A stretch of DNA of 64,000 nt, taken from Enterobacter asburiae (GTDB taxonomy: Bacteria > Pseudomonadota > Gammaproteobacteria > Enterobacterales > Enterobacteriaceae). Position numbers and translations under genes: made by a program. The stretch lies in NCBI RefSeq assembly GCF_024599655.1, contig NZ_CP102247.1, forward strand, positions 4,216,001 to 4,280,000, read 5' to 3'. Shown here piece by piece: positions 52,283 to 60,321 of this stretch; the stretch's first letter is position 1, and every line of letters begins with the position of its first letter. The notes below the pieces were generated by a model. The model was not told the DNA's origin, did no database searches, and worked only from the letters and a program-made list of their open reading frames with translations.

Positions 52283-53425
52283 TTAACATCCTTTACCCAT
52301 GGTGATCGACTTTTTCCTCAGGTCGATCACCCCCACTTTCGTGCTGTACCACCACACCTCGTAGCTGCCGTCTTCCCGCATCTCCTTCAGCCCGACCCGT
52401 TCTCCCCTGAACGCCTTGCCTGCGCTCAGACTTACCCCTTTCACGCTCAGCTTTCCGCTGATATCCACCTTCCTGACCATCACGCCCTCGTCGTATTCCG
52501 GGGGCGTTGTGTTGCCGCTGTACTGCCGCGCTGACGGCTGATACCGCGAGCCCGGTACCGCCATATCCAGCGCCTCGTGCGGGCGTTCAAGGTTGTACAC
52601 CGTGCGCCAGTGGTCGAAGGCGCGCTGCAGCTCACCGCTGTCTGCGAACCATTTTCCCTGCAGCACTTCCGCCTTCAGGCTGCGGTGAAAACGCTCCAGC
52701 TTGCCCTGCGTCTGCGGATGATAAGGCCGGGAGTGCCCCACCCGGATACCGTGGCGCATCAGCCACAGCTCCAGCGCCGTCCAGGTGCCGGTGGTGTCGC
52801 CCCACGGTGAGCCGTTATCCATCGTCATCCGGTCCGGCAGGCCGTAACGCTCAAACACGCTGACAAGCTGCTGCTGCACGGTCTCGCGGCGTTCATCAGT
52901 ACAGTGCGCCAGGCACAGGGAAAAACGGGAGTGGTCGTCCAGCAGGGTGAGCGGATGGCAGCGGCCGCCGCCAAAGGGAAAGTGGCCCTTAAAATCCATC
53001 TGCCAGAGGCGGTTCGGCGCATCATGTTCGAACCGTCCCGTGGGGGAAATACCCGGTGAAGCGCCCGGCAGCAGGCCATGGCGGGCCATCAGGTTATGGA
53101 CGGTGCTGAAGGCGGGCATGCGGTGCCCCCGGTCCTCGAGCCAGCGCTTTATCTTGCGGGCTCCCCAGCGTTCATGGCGGTCATGTGCCATGCGCAGCAG
53201 GGCGGTGATGTCGTCAGATGAGCGGTTCGGGGAATGGTGCGGTATACGGGGCCGGTCCTGAAGGCCGGCGGCACCTTTCTCCGCCCAGCGGCGAAGCCAC
53301 TTGTAGGCGGTGGCAGGTGAAATGCCGTAGTGACGGCAGAGGGAACGGATGTTCGCCCCGTCCTGCGAGGCGAACAAAACAAACTCGGTACGTAATGACA
53401 TGGTATCTCTCGCATCCCAGGGCAT
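52283..53425 (-). CDS. IS481-family DDE transposase
   Basis: 380 residues from ATG 53423-53425, behind GGAG; an ATG 12 bases earlier overlaps that site. An N-terminal helix-turn-helix (IRSLCRHYGISPATAYKWLR) is followed by the integrase core with Asp144 (WQMDFKG), Asp203 (TMDNGSPWG) and Glu244 (GKLERFH): an intact DDE triad with about 40 residues between the last two. No frameshift, so the element may be active. Confidence 0.95.
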   Translation of the reverse strand: MPWDARDTMSLRTEFVLFASQDGANIRSLCRHYGISPATAYKWLRRWAEKGAAGLQDRPRIPHHSPNRSSDDITALLRMAHDRHERWGARKIKRWLEDRGHRMPAFSTVHNLMARHGLLPGASPGISPTGRFEHDAPNRLWQMDFKGHFPFGGGRCHPLTLLDDHSRFSLCLAHCTDERRETVQQQLVSVFERYGLPDRMTMDNGSPWGDTTGTWTALELWLMRHGIRVGHSRPYHPQTQGKLERFHRSLKAEVLQGKWFADSGELQRAFDHWRTVYNLERPHEALDMAVPGSRYQPSARQYSGNTTPPEYDEGVMVRKVDISGKLSVKGVSLSAGKAFRGERVGLKEMREDGSYEVWWYSTKVGVIDLRKKSITMGKGC

Positions 53426-53470
53426 AAGCGACTCCATAAACGGGTTCTTATGCCTTAGTTGTAAGTGTCT

Positions 53471-53514
53471 ACCATGTCCCCGAACAAGTGTTCACTATGT
53501 CCCCGGACCGTACA
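53471..53514 (-). repeat. IS right end, paired motifs
   Basis: Mirror of the left end: ACCATGTCCCC at 53471-53481 and ACTATGTCCCC at 53494-53504, again 23 bases apart, then GACCGTACA. Confidence 0.8.
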
Positions 53515-53937
53515 CGGGGAGAGGGTTAGGGTGAGGGGAACATACGGCTAAGGTGGTATTTCCGTTCACTTCAATTTTCTTGCTACTCTGTAACGCCATA
53601 ACCGGTGAACGTGCCAGGGTGGCTCAATCGCCACCACCCTGGCAACCCGGGCTCCCGGCGGTAAATCGCCGCTACGCGGTGCCTTCGGCTTATTCCTTCC
53701 GGCTTATCGGGTACGGGCGGAGGTAACATCCCTGTAAAGCCCGCCCTCTCGGCGCATCCATGCGCCTCGCCCCGGCCTACAGGAAACGCCTCAGCGATTT
53801 ACAGCCGGACCAAGATATCGCTGTAAGCTATTCATTTTACTGATGAAACTCTAATCGCTTCCAGTTTAAAAAATTACTGGGGAACCCTCAGCCCCGTGGG
53901 AGAGGGTCGGGGTGAGGGCACCAGCCCGCAGCAGAGT

Positions 53938-54633
53938 TTAGCGGCTAAAAAGTCTCTGAACGGCACTTTTCCCCGACGCCGTCATCACCACCTCCCTGTA
54001 CCCCGCCACCCGCTGGATCCACCCTTTGTTTTCCAGATGAATAAGCAGCGCCGCACCCGCCTCGCCGCCAAGGTGAAACCGCCGCTCGCTCCAGTCCAGG
54101 CAGGCGCAGCAGGCCTTTCGACGGGGGTGAGGCGTTAACGGAATACCGAGCTTCAGGAACTGCTCCCGGCCATACGGCGTGAGCGCAGAACCGTCTGCCT
54201 CCAGCCAGGCTTCCGCCTGCATAAAATCATAGATTTGGACCGCGACCGTTCCGGCAAGATGGTCGTAGCAGGTTCGCGCTTCGCGCATGGCTTTCGGCGC
54301 GGTGCTTTCCGGCGGGGTGATGCGGCTCCAGGAGATCCCCATCATCTGCTCGACCAGCGCCGCCACGTCGTGCCCCGCCAGGCGATAGTAGCGATGCCGC
54401 CCCTGAGACAGGCAGGTAATCAGCTTTCCCTCCACCAGCCGGGCGAGATGCCCGCTGGCGGTCGACGGCGCAACGTCTGCCGCCGCGCTCAGCTCGGTAG
54501 CGGTCCACACCCGCCCGTCCATCAGCGCGCACAGCATCTTCACGCGCGACGGATCGGCCATTGCCGCCGCCACAGCCGCAACGGCCTGTTCCAGCGCCGC
54601 GCTGTTATCTGGAGGTATGCTCGTTTTTAACAT
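53938..54633 (-). CDS. ArsR-family winged-helix regulator with Cys-rich C-terminal part
   Basis: 231 residues from ATG 54631-54633 (MLKTSIPPDNSAALEQAVA). ArsR helix-turn-helix at about 20-95 (VWTATELSAAADVAPSTASG then GKLITCLSQGRHRYYRLAG). The C-terminal half is a conserved unknown region holding RRKACCACLDWSERRFHLGG, with clustered Cys that could bind metal or sense redox. Its start lies 29 bases inside the ACT gene. Ligand unknown. Confidence 0.85.
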   Translation of the reverse strand: MLKTSIPPDNSAALEQAVAAVAAAMADPSRVKMLCALMDGRVWTATELSAAADVAPSTASGHLARLVEGKLITCLSQGRHRYYRLAGHDVAALVEQMMGISWSRITPPESTAPKAMREARTCYDHLAGTVAVQIYDFMQAEAWLEADGSALTPYGREQFLKLGIPLTPHPRRKACCACLDWSERRFHLGGEAGAALLIHLENKGWIQRVAGYREVVMTASGKSAVQRLFSR

Positions 54634-55003
54634 ATGTCGCCCAGGGTTCGGTGATCTCTGCGGCCAGCTTATCATCATCCGTCAGCAGAATAAGGTGATT
54701 CGCGTGGTCGCTGTACTGGGTCAGGATAGACACGCCCTTTGCGGCCAGCGCGGCCGCTAGCTCGCCCAGCTCGCCGGGCCGCTCCTGTTTCAGTTTTCTG
54801 ATTACCGGCTTGCGTACGGCCTGCACGTTGAACCCGGCTTCCACCAGCACGCGATGGGCTTTTTTCCCCTCTTCCACCAGGAAGTGGGCATTCGTGCCAA
54901 ATACGCCACCGCCTTCCAGCCCCACGCCGTTGTGCCCCAGCAGCTGTCCAAAGCGCGCCAGTTCACCGGGGATATCGCTAAAAATCACATGAACGTCATA
55001 CAT
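54605..55003 (-). CDS. Small ACT-domain protein
   Basis: 132 residues from ATG 55001-55003 (MYDVHVIFSDIPGELARFGQ), behind GGAGGG. Two ACT-like halves: the first has DIPGELARFGQLLG with GGGVFGTNAHFLVEE, the second QERPGELGELAAALAAKGV. ACT domains bind amino acids or similar small ligands. It overlaps the preceding monooxygenase gene by 8 bases and the following ArsR gene by 29, so all three are coupled. Role unknown; a ligand sensor for the ArsR protein is inference. Confidence 0.8.
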   Translation of the reverse strand: MYDVHVIFSDIPGELARFGQLLGHNGVGLEGGGVFGTNAHFLVEEGKKAHRVLVEAGFNVQAVRKPVIRKLKQERPGELGELAAALAAKGVSILTQYSDHANHLILLTDDDKLAAEITEPWATYVKNEHTSR

Positions 55004-55319
55004 CCGCGCACCCTCCGGTTTCGGAACTGTACTCCCGCACCAGCTGCGCCACCCGAATACGGTAAAAAGAAAAAATCGACTCCCGCCCTTCGGCCTGCGC
55101 GGCCTGATGGAAGACGTTCTGCTTCCAGCTGCGGACGGCCTCTTCATCCCGCCACCAGGAAAGGGAAAGAATTTTGCCGTCGGTGGTCAGGCTCTGGAAC
55201 CGTTCGATATCGATAAAGCCGTCGATGTCGGCCAGCAAAGGCTTAAGCTCTGCGGCAAGCTGAAGATAGCGCGCCTGATGGGCAGGCGCGGCTTTGGCTT
55301 CGAAAAGGACTGCAATCAT
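54996..55319 (-). CDS. Antibiotic-biosynthesis-monooxygenase-fold (ABM) protein
   Basis: 107 residues, dimeric alpha-beta barrel fold of the ABM type (PLLADIDGFIDIERFQSLTT, ILSLSWWRDEEAVRSWKQN). Such proteins include quinol monooxygenases (YgiN) and heme or polyketide oxygenases without cofactors. First gene of the overlapping three-gene unit with the ACT and ArsR proteins. Substrate unknown. Confidence 0.85.
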   Translation of the reverse strand: MIAVLFEAKAAPAHQARYLQLAAELKPLLADIDGFIDIERFQSLTTDGKILSLSWWRDEEAVRSWKQNVFHQAAQAEGRESIFSFYRIRVAQLVREYSSETGGCADV

Positions 55320-55398
55320 GGGTGTCTCTCCGTTGTGAGGGTGAGGAGAGAATGTAGGGTAGAGAGGAACAATGCTTCGGTAAGGAGCGAAGTGTTGT

Positions 55399-55466
55399 GC
55401 CGGATGGCGCTGCGCTTATCCGGCCTACGGGCTCCTGTAGGCCCGGTAAGCGCAGCGCCACCGGGC
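55399..55466. repeat. REP pair
   Basis: Two opposed REP units between the ABM operon and the aldehyde dehydrogenase gene. Confidence 0.8.
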
Positions 55467-55471
55467 GGGTC

Positions 55472-56887
55472 TTAACCCAGAATCGACCTCGGCTCCATAA
55501 ACGCCCTAATCCCCCACTCGCCCATCTCGCGCCCCACGCCGGAGTGCTTAAACCCGCCGAACGGCGCTTTCGGTTCATGGGCAAGCGTATTCACCAGCAC
55601 GCGACCGGAAACAATCTGCTGCGCCACGCGGCGCGCGCGGTCCGCATCGCCGCCCAGCACCATCGCGCTCAGCCCGTATTCTGTGTCATTGGCAATGGCC
55701 ACGGCCTCCGCCTCGTCACGATAGGGGATCGCGCACAGTACCGGGCCAAAAATCTCGTCACGGGCAACCGCCATCCGGTTGTTCACGTCGGCAAACAGCG
55801 TCGGGCGCACAAACCAGCCATCTCGCGTCCCGTCCGGTCTCCCTTCACCACCCGCCAACAGACGCGCCCCCTCTTCGGTGCCTTTACGGATATAGCCCTG
55901 TACCCGCTGCCACTGCTTTTCACTGACCATCGGGCCGACGTCCGTCGCGCTATCGCGCGGGTCGCCGGATTTCACCGCCGCCACGGCCTGCGCCAGCGCG
56001 GTTTCGATCTCCGCCTTACGCGCCTGCGGCACCAGAATGCGCGTCCCGGCCACGCACGCCTGCCCGCTGTTCATAAACCCGGCCTGAATCACCAGCGGGA
56101 TCGCCTGCGCCAGATCCACATCATCCAGCAGGATCGTCGGCGATTTGCCGCCTAATTCCAGGGTCACGCGCTTAAAGCTCTCCGCCGCGTTGCGCAGGAT
56201 CGCCTTGCCGGTATTCGTGGAGCCGGTAAACGAGATTTTTGCCACGTCCGGATGGCGGCTGATGGTCTCACCTACCGTCTCGCCGCGCCCGGTGACGATG
56301 TTAAACACGCCCGGCGGCAGCGCGGCATCGCGCAGCGCTTCGGTGACAATCCGGGTTTGCAGGGCGCTCATTTCGCTCGGCTTGATGACTGCCGTACAGC
56401 CCGCCGCCAGCGCGGCCGCCAGCTTGCCGCAGATAAAGCCCGCGTCGCTGTTCCACGGCGTGATAAGCCCGGCCACCCCAAGCGGCGTCATCTGCACCGT
56501 TGCCGCGCCTGCGGGAGTGACGAACTCAAACGCCTCCAGCGCCTCAATGGCCTGAGCAATCACCTCCGCCGGATAGCTGGCCATCCACGCCGAGCGCGAG
56601 GCGGGCGCGCCGTACTCTTCAACGATCGCTTCCAGGAGATCGTCGTGGCGAGCGGCCACGGCGGCGTGCATACGTTTAAGCGCCGCGATGCGTTCCTGCT
56701 TTGTGGTCTGCGACCACGCCGGAAACGCCGCTTTTGCCGCCGCAACGGCGCGCTCCGCGTCAACCTCATCCGCCAGACGAACCTGGCCGATGACCTTCGC
56801 CGTCGCCGGGTTGTACAAATCAAACCACTCGGTGCCGTGCGGGGTAACAAATTCGCCGTTAATAAAGATCTGTTCGATGGTGTGCAT
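55472..56887 (-). CDS. NAD(P)-dependent aldehyde dehydrogenase
   Basis: 471 residues from ATG 56885-56887 (MHTIEQIFINGEFVTPHGTE), behind GAGGAGG; the longer open frame upstream covers the divergent LysR gene. Catalytic Glu244 (LELGGKSP) and Cys278 (SGQACVAGTR), with TPWNSDAGF and the cofactor region FTGSTNTGK. Substrate not determinable. Divergent from a LysR gene across 100 bases, which is probably its regulator. Confidence 0.88.
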   Translation of the reverse strand: MHTIEQIFINGEFVTPHGTEWFDLYNPATAKVIGQVRLADEVDAERAVAAAKAAFPAWSQTTKQERIAALKRMHAAVAARHDDLLEAIVEEYGAPASRSAWMASYPAEVIAQAIEALEAFEFVTPAGAATVQMTPLGVAGLITPWNSDAGFICGKLAAALAAGCTAVIKPSEMSALQTRIVTEALRDAALPPGVFNIVTGRGETVGETISRHPDVAKISFTGSTNTGKAILRNAAESFKRVTLELGGKSPTILLDDVDLAQAIPLVIQAGFMNSGQACVAGTRILVPQARKAEIETALAQAVAAVKSGDPRDSATDVGPMVSEKQWQRVQGYIRKGTEEGARLLAGGEGRPDGTRDGWFVRPTLFADVNNRMAVARDEIFGPVLCAIPYRDEAEAVAIANDTEYGLSAMVLGGDADRARRVAQQIVSGRVLVNTLAHEPKAPFGGFKHSGVGREMGEWGIRAFMEPRSILG

Positions 56888-56987
56888 ATAAACCTCCTCA
56901 GGCTGTGTGAGCACAGTCTGGCACGGCTTTTCCGTTGCGATAATCCACGCTATGCTGCAAGGGTTGTTTCGATTTTCAGGATAATCT

Positions 56988-57890
56988 ATGCATCGTTCAG
57001 GTCTGACAGAGCTGGAAGTGGTGATGGCGGTAGTGCGGCGCGGCAGCTTTCGCGCCGCGGCGCAGGAGCTGGGCATGTCCGCCACGGCGGTAAGCAACGC
57101 CATCGCCGGGCTGGAGAGCCGCCTTGATACCCGCCTCTTTAACCGCACCACCCGCAGCGTGGCACTCACCGACGCCGGACAGCGCTACGTGGCGCGTATC
57201 GGCCCGGCCCTGCAGGAGATCCGTCTCGCCAGCGAGGAGATCCACAGCGACACCGGGGAACCTGCTGGCACGCTACGGCTGAACGTGCCGAACCATATCG
57301 GCACCCTGTTTCTGGACCAGCTGCTGATCGACTTTATGATCCGCTACCCGAAGATGCGCGTAGAGACCGTCAGCGAAGCGCGAATGATCGACATCGTCGC
57401 GGAAGGCTTTGACGCGGGGATCCGCCTTGAGGAGTCCGTGCCGCAGGACATGATCGCCGTGCCGCTGACCGGGGAGATCCGCCAGCTGGTCACCGCCACG
57501 CCGGACTATTTTGCACGCCACGGCATTCCGCAGACGCCGGACGATCTGCTTTCACATCAGGGGATCGGCATGCGCATGGCCCACGGCGGGATCTACCGCT
57601 GGGAGCTGGCGCGTCGGGGGGAAACGTACGCCCTTGCCGTGCCGCCGCGCTTTGCGACGTCCGATCTTTTTGCCTCGATCCGCGCCGTGAAAGCGGGATT
57701 AGGGGTGGGATTTTTGCCGGAACTGTATATCCGTGAAGAGCTTGAGCGGGGAGAACTGGTGAGCGTCTTAAACGACTGGGCGCAGCCCTTTGCCGGGCTA
57801 CGCCTGTATTACCCCGGCCATCGCCACGTTCCGCCAGGGCTACGGGCGCTGGTGGCGACGATCCGCGAGCGCGGGATTATTCCAGGTTAG
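56988..57890 (+). CDS. LysR-family regulator
   Basis: 300 residues. N-terminal LysR helix-turn-helix (FRAAAQELGMSATAVSNAIA) followed by a periplasmic-binding-protein-type effector domain (about 90-290). The gene is divergent from the aldehyde dehydrogenase and shares a 100-base promoter region with it. Effector unknown. Its 3' end overlaps the convergent AhpD-like gene by 14 bases. Confidence 0.9.
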   Translation: MHRSGLTELEVVMAVVRRGSFRAAAQELGMSATAVSNAIAGLESRLDTRLFNRTTRSVALTDAGQRYVARIGPALQEIRLASEEIHSDTGEPAGTLRLNVPNHIGTLFLDQLLIDFMIRYPKMRVETVSEARMIDIVAEGFDAGIRLEESVPQDMIAVPLTGEIRQLVTATPDYFARHGIPQTPDDLLSHQGIGMRMAHGGIYRWELARRGETYALAVPPRFATSDLFASIRAVKAGLGVGFLPELYIREELERGELVSVLNDWAQPFAGLRLYYPGHRHVPPGLRALVATIRERGIIPG

Positions 57891-58356
57891 CCTTATTCAG
57901 CCCGTAAGCCGCGTCCAGCGAGCCCGGCGCCATGCGGGAGGTGATCCCCAGACGGTTCCAGGCGTTGATCGCCACGATGGCGAAGTTCAGCTCTGAAATC
58001 TCAACGTCCGAGAAGTGCTCCGCCACGCTGCGGTACAGCGCGTCGCTCACGCCGTGAACGCCAATCTGGGTCAGCGCTTCAGTGAAGGCCAGCGCGGCTT
58101 TCTCACGGGCGCTGAACAGCGGGGACTCGCGCCAGGCCGCCAGATGGTACAGGCGCAGCTCGCGCTCGCCGCCGATTTTGGCCTCTTTCGAGTGCATATC
58201 CAGGCAGAAGGTGCAGCCGTTCAGCTGCGATACGCGAATGTCGATCAGGTGCTTCAGCGCCGGGTCGATGGAGGTTTTTGCCACTTCCATGCTCAGGGCG
58301 GACAGGGCGTTGGCGAGGGCAGGTGTAACTTTATGGTGGTTAACGCGAGTGCTCAT
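57877..58356 (-). CDS. AhpD-like carboxymuconolactone-decarboxylase-family protein
   Basis: 159 residues from ATG 58354-58356 (MSTRVNHHKVTPALANALSA), behind GAGGAAAG; the open frame upstream covers the divergent promoter. The CxxC redox motif is in LNGCTFCLDMHSKEA, as in alkylhydroperoxidase AhpD and its relatives. Likely peroxidase-type or thiol-disulfide activity; partner not known. Divergent from a MocR regulator, which should control it. Confidence 0.88.
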   Translation of the reverse strand: MSTRVNHHKVTPALANALSALSMEVAKTSIDPALKHLIDIRVSQLNGCTFCLDMHSKEAKIGGERELRLYHLAAWRESPLFSAREKAALAFTEALTQIGVHGVSDALYRSVAEHFSDVEISELNFAIVAINAWNRLGITSRMAPGSLDAAYGLNKANLE

Positions 58357-58381
58357 TGTCTTTCCTCTTTTTTGTGCGGCA

Positions 58382-58422
58382 TATGTCATGCAATGCAGCA
58401 AATCTACGCCGTTAATGACATA
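58382..58422. promoter_or_regulatory. Inverted repeat in the AhpD-like / MocR promoter
   Basis: TATGTCAT (58382-58389) and ATGACATA (58415-58422), perfect 8-base inverted repeat 33 bases apart, midway between the divergent genes. Candidate MocR operator. Confidence 0.45.
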
Positions 58423-58458
58423 GTAAAAAGATACAAAAAGCGTGAAACGAGGTAGGAC

Positions 58459-59847
58459 ATGAAGCCGGGCTATCACGAGATTTATTCCCGCTATCGCGAC
58501 AACATCACGCGCGGCGTGCTGAAGCCGGGCGATAAGGTGCCCGCCATCCGCGTGCTGGCGGAAGAGCTGAAGGTGGCGCGTAAAACCGTCGAAACGGCGT
58601 ACGCCATTCTGACGGGTGAAGGGTATCTGGTGAGCCAGGGCGCGCGCGGCACGCGGGTCAATCCGGATTTACTGTTGCCGGATAACAATGCCCCTGCGGA
58701 ACAGCCCACCGGCACGCTTCCAGCATCGCTCATCAGCCAGCGCGAGCGGGCGGGGTTTCTGCGCCCCGGCATCCCGGCCCTCGACAGCTTTCCCTATAAA
58801 AAATGGCTGCTGCTGGCGGGCCAGGCGACGCGCGCCATGCGTCAGGAGGAGATGCTCAACCCGCCCGTTCTGGGCTGGTATCCGCTGCGCCAGGCCATCG
58901 CCAGCTATCTCAATATTTCACGCGGGCTGTCCTGCAGTGCCGAACAGGTGCTGATCACCAGCGGCTACAGCGGCAGCCTGCGGCTGATCCTCGACACCCT
59001 TGCCAGCCGCAGCGACAAGGTGGTGTTTGAAGATCCGGGCTATTTTATGGGCCAGCAGCTGCTCAAGCGGATCGTGCCGCGCCTGCACACGGTGCCGGTC
59101 GATCGCTGCGGCATCGATACGGAATACCTGCTCCGTCACCATCGCGACGCCCGTTTTGCCATCGTCACCCCGTCGCACCAGAGCCCTCTGGCGGTCACCC
59201 TCTCGCTGCCGCGCAAGCAGCAGCTGCTCGACTGGGCCAGCCAGAACGAGACGTGGATCGTTGAAGACGATTACGACGGGGAGTTTCACTACACCCGCAA
59301 GGTGCTGCCGTCGCTGAAAAGCCTCGACCAACACGACCGTGTAATTTTTATGGGCACCTTCAGTAAAACCATCATGCCGTCGCTGCGCATGGGCTACGTG
59401 GTGATGCCCGCCAGCACCGTCGGGGCCTTTACCGACTGCGCGGACATTACCACCAGCGGCCAGCCGGTGCTGACGCAAAAGATCCTCACCGCGTTTCTCA
59501 ACGAAGGGCATTTTTTCCGTCATTTGAAAAAGATGCGAGCGCTGTATCAGACCCGTCGCGACTGGATGATTGCCGCCCTGCGCGAGGTGTATGGCGATCT
59601 GTTTTTCACCGAGCAAAACGACGGCGGGATGCATATCGTGGCGTTTCTAACCAGAGGAAGCGGTGACCGGGAAGTGGCGCGCTGCTGGCAGGAACAGCAG
59701 CTGCAGGTGAATGCGCTTTCGGAGTGGTATCGCGGGTCGGGCAAACGCTACGGGCTGGTGATGGGATATAACAACGTGCGGTCGTATCAGGAGGCGGTGG
59801 ATTTGCTGGAAAGACCGAAGCGGCAGACACTTGCGCTGTTGAGCTGA
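58459..59847 (+). CDS. MocR-family regulator (GntR HTH + aminotransferase domain)
   Basis: 462 residues. GntR winged helix at about 5-70 (VPAIRVLAEELKVARKTVET), then a class I aminotransferase-like domain with PLP lysine Lys303 (GTFSKTIMPSLR) and EDDYDGEF near 269-276. MocR proteins are PLP-bound sensors of amino compounds. Ribosome site GAGGTAGGA. It is divergent from the AhpD-like gene across 102 bases. The effector is unknown. Confidence 0.9.
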   Translation: MKPGYHEIYSRYRDNITRGVLKPGDKVPAIRVLAEELKVARKTVETAYAILTGEGYLVSQGARGTRVNPDLLLPDNNAPAEQPTGTLPASLISQRERAGFLRPGIPALDSFPYKKWLLLAGQATRAMRQEEMLNPPVLGWYPLRQAIASYLNISRGLSCSAEQVLITSGYSGSLRLILDTLASRSDKVVFEDPGYFMGQQLLKRIVPRLHTVPVDRCGIDTEYLLRHHRDARFAIVTPSHQSPLAVTLSLPRKQQLLDWASQNETWIVEDDYDGEFHYTRKVLPSLKSLDQHDRVIFMGTFSKTIMPSLRMGYVVMPASTVGAFTDCADITTSGQPVLTQKILTAFLNEGHFFRHLKKMRALYQTRRDWMIAALREVYGDLFFTEQNDGGMHIVAFLTRGSGDREVARCWQEQQLQVNALSEWYRGSGKRYGLVMGYNNVRSYQEAVDLLERPKRQTLALLS

Positions 59848-59852
59848 AAATC

Positions 59853-59973
59853 GCCGGGTGGCGGCTACGCCTTACCCGGCCTACAGGATCGGCGCTGAAT
59901 ATCGCCGGGTGACGGCTACGCCTTACCCGGCCTACTCGATCCCGTAGGCCCGGTAAGCGTAGCGCCACCGGGC
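59853..59973. repeat. BIME with three REP units
   Basis: Three REP palindromes in series between the MocR gene and yjiS. Confidence 0.85.
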
Positions 59974-59983
59974 GATAAATGCC

Positions 59984-60145
59984 TCACACGTCATACCGCG
60001 ACAATCCAACGTCCTTGAGCTGCTCGTCGCTCATCTGGCTCAGGATGCGGCGGGTACGGTTGATGCGATACCAGTTGCAGATCGTTTTGCCGATCCAGAC
60101 AAACACAATAAACGGACGTTTTGAACGATTCTCGTAGAATTCCAT
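59984..60145 (-). CDS. yjiS: DUF1127 small protein YjiS
   Basis: 53 residues from ATG 60143-60145: starts MEFYENRSKRPF and ends RRILSQMSDEQLKDVGLSRY-DV. The C-terminal arginine-rich DUF1127 motif (TRRILSQMSDEQLKDVGLSR) is typical; such proteins bind RNA in other species. An N-terminal aromatic half is partly hydrophobic. It is divergent from yjiR across 176 bases as in E. coli. Confidence 0.9.
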   Translation of the reverse strand: MEFYENRSKRPFIVFVWIGKTICNWYRINRTRRILSQMSDEQLKDVGLSRYDV

Positions 60146-60192
60146 GATGCTCTCCTCGCTGTGTCAGTGGGGTTATCATCATGGAAAACGGT

Positions 60193-60300
60193 CTGTACAA
60201 TACAGATTCAAAAACTGCTTTTGTTTACCATACAGATCCGCTAAAACAGTATCTGCATGCCAATTTTTACGGCAATCTGTACTGGTTTTACAATCTGTAT
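60193..60300. promoter_or_regulatory. Cluster of ATACAGAT / ATCTGTAT motifs before yjiR
   Basis: ATACAGAT at 60200-60207 and 60230-60237, and the inverse ATCTGTA at 60275-60281 and ATCTGTAT at 60293-60300. CTGTA-CAA-TACAG (60193-60205) is also an inverted repeat. Probable YjiR (MocR) operator array controlling yjiR and yjiS. Confidence 0.6.
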
Positions 60301-60321
60301 GGTGATAACAAAGGATACAGC

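Larger units (their letters stand above)
52230..53514 (-). mobile_element. IS481-family insertion sequence
   Basis: 1285 bases from TGTACGG to CCGTACA. The left flank ends CGGGG (52225-52229) and the right begins CGGGG (53515-53519), a 5-base target duplication; the intact repeat copy at 12 kb reads across this point without the IS and with only one CGGGG. It encodes a single DDE transposase. Family assigned from the transposase, the short ends and the TSD; exact IS name not asserted. Confidence 0.93.
52158..53906. repeat. Long dispersed repeat, copy 2, split by an IS
   Basis: Same family as 11980-12374. Terminal inverted repeats are 52158-52185 and 53879-53906 (28 bases, 3 mismatches in the centre). 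An IS sits at 52230-53514; without the IS and its 5-base duplication the element is 459 bases. It is about 60 bases longer than copy 1 because of an extra stretch near 53720-53780. No credible gene inside. Confidence 0.8.
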
